The notes below the pieces were generated by a model. That model saw only the letters and a program-made list of their open reading frames with translations. It ran no database searches and was not told the DNA's origin. This document shows, one piece after another, positions 58,916 through 64,000 of a stretch of 64,000 bases of DNA; positions within the stretch are counted from its first letter, which is position 1, and every line of letters starts with the position of its first letter. This stretch comes from an uncultured Christensenella sp. (GTDB lineage Bacteria > Bacillota > Clostridia > Christensenellales > Borkfalkiaceae). Made by a program: the position numbers and the translations under genes. The DNA lies in assembly GCA_910576655.1 (NCBI GenBank), contig CAJTJC010000002.1, positions 1-64,000 on the forward strand, in the 5' to 3' direction.

Positions 58916-59797
58916 ATGAAAAACAAGAGATATATAACCAGCGTAGTATACGTCGTAGTTTTACTGCTGCTGCTTACTTTCAAATGGTTGGTCGCCGACT
59001 GGGGCGCAATCGGCTTCGACGCGCTTTTCTGCGCGATTTCGGTTATCGGCTGTCTGGAATTTTTCAGGGCAGTCAAAATAGTGCCGTTGGCGCAGAGGGG
59101 CGTTTCCATTGCTTTTTGCGCAACTATCGTGCCCATGTTCGCGCTCTGCGAAATGTTGGGCGCGGACGGATACCTGCCCTCTTTTTTGGTGTTGATTGTT
59201 TATGCGATAGTCGTTGTGGTATTCGCGCTTGTTTCCTTCGACGGCAGCAACTGGAATACCACGCTTTTAAGCCTCGGCGCAATGGGTTATTGCGGCGTGC
59301 TTAGCTTGACGTGCTCGGCGGTCAACCACCTGCACGAAAACTCGACTGCGGCAGTGCTTCTGATGTTCCTCATAGTTATGCTCACGGACAGCTTTGCATA
59401 CGTTACGGGCAAGACTTTAAAGAGGTGGCTGCCCTATAAGCTTGCGCCTAAAATCAGCCCCAACAAGACGGTTGTCGGCGGCGTCGGAGGACTTATCGGC
59501 GGTATGGCTGCTGGCGTAGCCGCGTACTATCTCTGGTACGGTATGAGCATGGTTACGGGCGACCCGCTGTCCTATTCGAGCGGACTTCCCGCGGTAGTGG
59601 CGTTCCTTTTGTTAGGCTTCGTCGGTGCGGTGGTCGGTCAGGCGGGCGACCTTTTCGAAAGCTATATAAAGCGTAGGTGCGGCATAAAGGATTCGGGAAA
59701 TATCCTTCCCGGGCACGGCGGCGTGCTCGACAGGTTCGACAGTCTGTTCTTCGTCAGCGTGCTGGTACTGGTCGGCTTCCTGCTTTTCACAATATAA
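58916..59797 (+). CDS. cdsA: Phosphatidate cytidylyltransferase
   Basis: 293 residues with about eight membrane helices. The signature S-x-x-K-R-x-x-x-K-D-x-x-x-x-x-P-G-H-G-G-x-x-D-R-x-D is present (SYIKRRCGIKDSGN, PGHGGVLDRFDS). It makes CDP-diacylglycerol. Confidence 0.95.
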   Translation: MKNKRYITSVVYVVVLLLLLTFKWLVADWGAIGFDALFCAISVIGCLEFFRAVKIVPLAQRGVSIAFCATIVPMFALCEMLGADGYLPSFLVLIVYAIVVVVFALVSFDGSNWNTTLLSLGAMGYCGVLSLTCSAVNHLHENSTAAVLLMFLIVMLTDSFAYVTGKTLKRWLPYKLAPKISPNKTVVGGVGGLIGGMAAGVAAYYLWYGMSMVTGDPLSYSSGLPAVVAFLLLGFVGAVVGQAGDLFESYIKRRCGIKDSGNILPGHGGVLDRFDSLFFVSVLVLVGFLLFTI

Positions 59798-59804
59798 AAC
59801 CCTT

Positions 59805-59828
59805 AAAAGCCCTTAACGGGGCTTTTTT
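59805..59828 (+). terminator. Intrinsic terminator
   Basis: AAAAGCCC and GGGCTTTT around a 6-nt loop, with further T. Confidence 0.8.
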
Positions 59829-59867
59829 GAAACTTAAAAAAACAGTCATTAAATAAATTTTTTCGGG

Positions 59868-59873
59868 TATAAT
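59868..59873 (+). promoter_or_regulatory. -10 box of dxr
   Basis: TATAAT ending five bases before the ATG; the -35 is poor. The message would begin at or inside the start codon. Confidence 0.4.
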
Positions 59874-59878
59874 AATAA

Positions 59879-60973
59879 ATGAAAAAAATAACTCTGATAG
59901 GCAGCACGGGCAGTATAGGAAAACAGGTTGTCGAGACGGTTAAACGCAACCCCGACAGGTTCTCGATTGCCGCGATAGTGGCAAACCGTCCGAGCGCGGA
60001 ATTCGACAGGCAGGTTAAAGAGCTTGCCCCCCAAACCGCCGTTCTTGCGTCCGAGGATTATGCCGCCGCATTGTCTGCTGTAGAGCGCGGGGACGTAGTG
60101 TTCAACGCTGCGGGCGGGTTCGCGGGGCTTGAATACAGCCTCGAAGCCGTTAAGGCGGGCAAGACGCTTGCGCTTGCCAACAAGGAAACGCTCGTCTGCG
60201 GCGGCGATTTGATAATGCCGCTCGCGCGGGAAACGGGCGCGGCAATTCTGCCCGTCGACAGCGAGCACTCCGCAATTTGGCAGTGCCTGAATTTTTCAAC
60301 CGATACCCGCGTCAGACGCCTGATAATTACGGCGAGCGGCGGCGCGTTCAGAAACGTGCCCGCCGAAAAGCTTAAATGCGTCACGCCCGAGCAGGCGTTA
60401 AATCACCCTACCTGGAAAATGGGCGCGAAGATAACAGTCGACAGCGCCACGCTTATGAACAAGGGATACGAGGTTATCGAGGCGCACGTGCTTTACGGCA
60501 CCGATTACGGCGCGATAGAGACCGTTATTCAGCCGCAGAGTATAATTCATTCCATGGTCGAGTTCGAGGACGGAGCGGTGCTCGCACAAATGAGCTATCC
60601 TACGATGGAGCTGCCCATAAGCCTTGCGCTGAGCTATCCCGAAAGGCTTGCAACCTCGCTTGCGCCAATGGACTTTACGAAGGCGTTTTCGCTCGGGTTC
60701 GAGCCGTTGGAAAGGAAAAAATTTCCCTGCTTCGATATAGCGTTGCATTGCGGCGAGCGCGGCGGAATTATGCCGTGCGTGCTCAACGCCGCGGACGAGA
60801 CGGCGGTACACGCGTTTTTAAACGGCGAAATAGCGTTCACCGATATTTACCGCGTAGTCGAGCAAACCGTTTCTGCGTTTTCCGACGAGGCGGTGGAAAG
60901 CTTCTCTCGGCTTAAAGCCGTAAACGACCGCGCCGCGGATATTGCGCGCGGGGCAATAAAAAGGATAAGATGA
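59879..60973 (+). CDS. dxr: 1-deoxy-D-xylulose-5-phosphate reductoisomerase
   Basis: 364 residues. GSTGSIGKQ (NADPH), ANKETLVCGG, VDSEHSAIWQCL and NHPTWKMGAKITVDSATLMNKG are diagnostic. It commits to isoprenoids by the MEP route, supplying UppS. No ribosome site precedes the ATG. The stop overlaps the rseP start (ATGA). Confidence 0.96.
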   Translation: MKKITLIGSTGSIGKQVVETVKRNPDRFSIAAIVANRPSAEFDRQVKELAPQTAVLASEDYAAALSAVERGDVVFNAAGGFAGLEYSLEAVKAGKTLALANKETLVCGGDLIMPLARETGAAILPVDSEHSAIWQCLNFSTDTRVRRLIITASGGAFRNVPAEKLKCVTPEQALNHPTWKMGAKITVDSATLMNKGYEVIEAHVLYGTDYGAIETVIQPQSIIHSMVEFEDGAVLAQMSYPTMELPISLALSYPERLATSLAPMDFTKAFSLGFEPLERKKFPCFDIALHCGERGGIMPCVLNAADETAVHAFLNGEIAFTDIYRVVEQTVSAFSDEAVESFSRLKAVNDRAADIARGAIKRIR

Positions 60974-62076
60974 CACTTCTTTCATTTTCTTCGGTAATGA
61001 GTACCGTCTGGGCGGTCTTGCTGGCAATTTTAATTTTGCTTGCAATGATAACCGTACACGAGTTCGGGCATTACCTCGCCGGTAAGGCGCTTAAATTCAA
61101 GATTGACGAATTTGCTATCGGCTTCGGACCGAAGCTTTTCAGGCGCGTTTCCAAAAAGAACGGCGAAGCGTTTTCTATAAGGCTGCTGCCGCTCGGCGGG
61201 TTTTGCGCTTTTGCGGGCGAGGACGGCAAAGATTCCGTGGGCGACGGCTTCAACGATAAAAAGCCGTGGAAGCGTATAATCGTGCTCGTCGCGGGCCCGT
61301 TAATGAATTATCTTCTTGCGCTTCTGCTGATTATAATTTCGCTGTTTTCGTTCGGTCAGATGATGTTCAAGGTCGGAGGCGTCGCGCCCGCCGAGGGGCA
61401 GTTCGCCGAATACAGCCTCGTTGCCGAAGATTTGATTTGCGAGGTTGACGGCAAGGGCATTTATCTTACGACCGACCTTATGAGCGCGCTCGGCGGTAAA
61501 AAGGAAGGGGATATAGTAGAGTGCGAAATTATCCGCGACGGCGAACAGAAGTCGGTAGAAATTATGATGCGCGCCGATTGCGATTTTGAAAATTCCGAGG
61601 ATACGGGCAAGCTTTGGCGCGCCTTGGGTATCGTCACTTACGAGTCGGACGGTACCAGCTATTGGGCGGTAGGGGTGGAAAATCACCGCTTCGGCTTCTT
61701 TACGACGATAGGGCACTCGTTCGTGTATTCGTTTAAAATTGCGGGCACAATCTTCAAGGTGCTCGGCGAGCTGCTGACGGGTCACCTCGGGCTTTCGGCT
61801 ATGGGCGGACCCGTGACGACGATAAAGCTTACCTCGCAAATCGCCTCTCAAAGCGTGCAGAACTTTATCGAGATTGCCGCCTATATCGGCGTCAACCTTG
61901 CGGTATTCAATCTGTTGCCCATACCCGCTCTGGACGGAAGCAAGGTTATATTTTGCCTTATCGAGTGGATATTCCGCAAGCCCGTGCCCCGAAAAATCGA
62001 GGCGGTCATACACGCGGTCGGTTTCGTCCTCATACTCGGCTTTGCCGTATTAGTTGATATACTTCAATTCATATAA
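60970..62076 (+). CDS. rseP: Site-2 membrane metalloprotease (RseP/RasP)
   Basis: 368 residues. Zinc motif HEFGH near residue 31 in the first membrane helix, one central PDZ-like domain (GVAPAEGQFAEYSLVAED), and NLLPIPALDGSKV in a late helix. It cuts membrane-bound anti-sigma factors or signal peptides. Coupled to dxr by a four-base overlap. Confidence 0.94.
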   Translation: MTLLSFSSVMSTVWAVLLAILILLAMITVHEFGHYLAGKALKFKIDEFAIGFGPKLFRRVSKKNGEAFSIRLLPLGGFCAFAGEDGKDSVGDGFNDKKPWKRIIVLVAGPLMNYLLALLLIIISLFSFGQMMFKVGGVAPAEGQFAEYSLVAEDLICEVDGKGIYLTTDLMSALGGKKEGDIVECEIIRDGEQKSVEIMMRADCDFENSEDTGKLWRALGIVTYESDGTSYWAVGVENHRFGFFTTIGHSFVYSFKIAGTIFKVLGELLTGHLGLSAMGGPVTTIKLTSQIASQSVQNFIEIAAYIGVNLAVFNLLPIPALDGSKVIFCLIEWIFRKPVPRKIEAVIHAVGFVLILGFAVLVDILQFI

Positions 62077-62081
62077 AAATC

Positions 62082-62115
62082 ACGCCGTGCGGCTTGAAGC
62101 CGCACGGCGTTTTTA
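62082..62115. terminator. Terminator, first of two identical 29-nt hairpins
   Basis: 14-bp arms starting ACGCCGTGCGG around one G, then TTTTATTT. The same 29 nt occur at 62993-63021. Confidence 0.9.
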
Positions 62116-62123
62116 TTTATTCC

Positions 62124-62723
62124 TCAACGGGGGTCGTATAAATATAAGGCGTGAATATAATGCAGTTTTGTCTGATAAGCGCCTTCACCGTTTACTTGAA
62201 TTTCCTCCTCGACATAAGTTCCGTATAGTTTAGTTCCGCTTTTAATATTTTCTAAGTCTATATAATTTCCCGCTATGTCTATTGCCCAAAATGCTCTATG
62301 GGTAGTATGGTTAACGCTTACTCCAGTTTCCGTGCTATAAACGTCTATCTTCCCTGAACCTGGAACAACGTCCGAATACAATTCAAGCGCCAACACCTTC
62401 GACTTTTTAACCAAAATATGGTCCACGGTTTGATAATCGTTATCGGTATAAAATATTTCAAGACGGTCGCCACCGTAAAGATTTTTTATTTTTCTTTCAT
62501 TGTCTTTGTTATACAGTTGTATGCCGACTATATCAAAGCTTTCCGTATCGTTACTTATCGATAATCGCGCTTTCTTATTGTCAGTATCGCTATAATCGAT
62601 ACTGACAATCGCTGTCTTAAACGGTAATTCGTTGTCAAATTTACCGCCTTTACATCCCCCGAAAGAAAACATTACACTAAGTAACGCCACTGAAACAAAC
62701 AAAGCTGAAACTAATTTTTTCAT
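62124..62723 (-). CDS. AT-rich lipoprotein of unknown function
   Basis: 199 residues. Lipobox FGGC with Cys near residue 24. Mostly beta strands with repeated Tyr and Asp. The DNA is visibly more AT-rich than its neighbours, and the gene is flanked by two copies of the same hairpin, suggesting acquisition. GGAG upstream. The family is not recognised. Confidence 0.72.
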   Translation of the reverse strand: MKKLVSALFVSVALLSVMFSFGGCKGGKFDNELPFKTAIVSIDYSDTDNKKARLSISNDTESFDIVGIQLYNKDNERKIKNLYGGDRLEIFYTDNDYQTVDHILVKKSKVLALELYSDVVPGSGKIDVYSTETGVSVNHTTHRAFWAIDIAGNYIDLENIKSGTKLYGTYVEEEIQVNGEGAYQTKLHYIHALYLYDPR

Positions 62724-62789
62724 TATCTATTCTCCAAATAAATACTTAAATCACCTATACAAAGCCTACCTTTATTTCTATCTCCAATT

Positions 62790-62903
62790 TTACACTTCAG
62801 GGAATAATATGTCGGTGCTGAGTTTAACATCGTTTAGCAAATCTAAAACAGATACAAAATTCCCTGACGTATCCTTACCGTTATAATTTTTTTCATAAAA
62901 GTT
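62790..62903 (-). pseudogene. Possible gene remnant
   Basis: A minus-strand frame gives 37 protein-like residues (NFYEKNYNGKDTSGN, then LLNDVKLSTDILFPEV, stop) but has no start codon. In another frame an ATG at 62896 with AAGGGGG upstream gives only 16 residues (MKKIITVRIRQG...). This looks like a lipoprotein gene broken by a frameshift. The remaining parts of 62724-63034 hold no gene. Confidence 0.35.
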
Positions 62904-62992
62904 CCCCCTTAAATTAATTATACAGCATACGTTTTGTTAATTCAATATGCAATTAAAAATTTTTTTATATAACTAAAAATTAATTAAAAAAT

Positions 62993-63021
62993 ACGCCGTG
63001 CGGCTTGAAGCCGCACGGCGT
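62993..63021. terminator. Terminator, second identical hairpin
   Basis: The same 29 nt as 62082-62110, here ending the ThiT-like gene on the minus strand. Confidence 0.85.
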
Positions 63022-63034
63022 GTATTTTATTGAT

Positions 63035-64000
63035 TTAGTTTTCTTCGGTCGGCGTTTTCTTCTGATTGGCGTAAACGGATAGGCGTTTTACCAGATTTTT
63101 CGAGGAAAGCACTGCTACGCCGACGGCGATTACTATTGCTATATCCACGAATACGTAGCTGTTGTACGCGGTGCTGTATGCCCAGAGGTTTTGCCCGCCT
63201 GCGTCCGCGCCGAACGCGAACACTCCCGAAAAGACGTGCGCGGCAAATCTCAGCGTTCCCGCAACAACCGCGCCGAGTGCGAATTTTACCTGCGGCAGTT
63301 TTTCAAGCTTGGCTATCTTGTTGAACGCGCCCGCAAGTCCCGCCGCCGCAAACGCGACGGGGTAGTCCAAAAGAAATTGCGCGGGGTGGATAAGATAGGG
63401 GTTCTGCATGGCTTGCAGCGCGCCGTAGATACTTCCTACGAACACGCCCTTTTTGGGTCCGTAGACAAATGCGAACAGCATTACGGGCAGCAGCGACGCA
63501 AGCGTTACCGAGCCGCCCTGCGGCATAGAAAACATCTTTATGTACGACAGCGCGAACGACAGCGCTATACATATTCCCGCAAGCGCGATACAGCGGCTGT
63601 CGAAGCGGGTTTTGTTTTTAAGGTCGGAAACTACCGCAGCGCCGACAATAAGGACAATCAGTCCGCCCGCGGTCAGATAAAGCGCAAGCTGGTCAATCTT
63701 CTCGCCGTACCAGCCGTCGCCCGAAACCGTCTGCGTAAAGTAGACTATCAGGCACGCCACCGTTGCGATAAACGCCGCTCCGATACATGAAAGCGAGGTT
63801 ATCAGCGTAATTTTATACGCCTTGGGTGAAAAGAAGCGGGAAAGGTACGCAGCGGTTATTCCCACTACGATTGTTCCGCCGAGTACGAGCGGAGGGGCTA
63901 ATTCCAGAAGTCCGTTCTCTCTCTGCGCGTAGCCCTTTTCGGCTATCTTTGCAAAGCCGATTGAAACCATCGTCAGTATTACCGTAACCGCAAAGGTAAT
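63035..64000 (-). CDS. thiT: ThiT-like thiamine ECF transporter component with N-terminal extension (5' end outside window)
   Basis: Partial. The frame stays open to the window edge; an ATG at 63970 lies inside a hydrophobic stretch (ITFAVTVILTMVSIGFAKI), so the true start is beyond it. The C-terminal part has the ThiT marks: LSYIKMFSMPQGGSVTLASL, then VYGPKKGVFVGSIYGALQ, HPAQFLLDYPVAFAAAGLAG. ThiT binds thiamine in the membrane for the ECF module. About 130 extra N-terminal residues with three or four helices are not part of the usual protein. Confidence 0.82.
   Translation of the reverse strand: MTFAVTVILTMVSIGFAKIAEKGYAQRENGLLELAPPLVLGGTIVVGITAAYLSRFFSPKAYKITLITSLSCIGAAFIATVACLIVYFTQTVSGDGWYGEKIDQLALYLTAGGLIVLIVGAAVVSDLKNKTRFDSRCIALAGICIALSFALSYIKMFSMPQGGSVTLASLLPVMLFAFVYGPKKGVFVGSIYGALQAMQNPYLIHPAQFLLDYPVAFAAAGLAGAFNKIAKLEKLPQVKFALGAVVAGTLRFAAHVFSGVFAFGADAGGQNLWAYSTAYNSYVFVDIAIVIAVGVAVLSSKNLVKRLSVYANQKKTPTEEN

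Noticed and set aside
62632..62886. Plus-strand frame of 84 codons at the right end
   Set aside because: AT-rich gap plus the reverse of a signal peptide; no ribosome site or family pattern.
1..64000. tRNA, rRNA, tmRNA or CRISPR loci
   Set aside because: I looked for T-loop patterns and regular spaced repeats and saw none; a covariance-model scan would be more sensitive.

Overview
The window reads as chromosomal DNA of an uncultured, probably gut- or rumen-associated Clostridia-type Firmicute (Bacillota). Supporting signs are strong AAGGAG-type ribosome sites, many intrinsic terminators, the order rpsB-tsf-pyrH-frr-uppS-cdsA-dxr-rseP, the ruvX-DUF1292 pair, an L27 with a Firmicute-type processing site, and lipoproteins with LSAC/VAAC lipoboxes and BspA-like leucine-rich repeats. 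Affiliation below class is inference. I saw no rRNA, tRNA, CRISPR array, prophage or transposase gene.

Layout. 1-708 is the 5' part of a repeat lipoprotein. 980-7705 is a housekeeping run: a TtcA-like tRNA thiolase, the SbcD/SbcC-like (YhaO/YhaN) pair, upp, a protein with an L15-like tail, and a DUF2188 membrane protein. 7792-9805 holds two CobW/G3E GTPases, one with a long His/Cys-rich metal-binding stretch and one fused to a TIGR03943-like domain. 10373-19815 is a uronate catabolic operon: eda-VOC, kdgK, a sugar isomerase-like gene, kduI, an ABC ATPase, uxaB, uxaA and uxaC. 19866-24511 holds an XRE/Cys-rich cassette, a TetR-ABC exporter module and a zinc-ribbon membrane protein. 24561-37654 is a pectin locus: pectin methylesterase on the minus strand, then a carbohydrate ABC transporter (two permeases, a very large binding lipoprotein, an ATPase) interleaved with five unknown membrane proteins, then GH28 and GH105 enzymes. 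Together these two large blocks can take pectin fragments from demethylation and import to KDPG, pyruvate and glyceraldehyde-3-phosphate.

37845-44825 carries a membrane-anchored MerR, a second XRE cassette with a patatin-like phospholipase that has no normal start codon, a DUF4234 protein, AraC and GNAT genes, rplU-rpmA, and RNase E/G. 44946-53548 carries a SecB-like chaperone, two LRR lipoproteins (the second behind a structured, terminator-containing leader), a third XRE cassette, a GltD-like oxidoreductase, and a tandemly duplicated lipoprotein pair. 53652-62076 is the ruvX, ribosomal and lipid-synthesis core, interrupted by a fourth XRE cassette between tsf and pyrH. The right end has an AT-rich lipoprotein flanked by two identical hairpins and a ThiT-like thiamine transporter component cut by the window edge.

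Themes worth following: several genes appear to make leaderless mRNAs; four XRE regulators sit divergently beside orphan genes with operators in the shared promoter; a structured intergenic repeat occurs upstream of two sugar-transport genes; one 5' leader looks like an undescribed riboswitch or attenuator; and one gene may need -1 frameshifting or a non-standard start codon.
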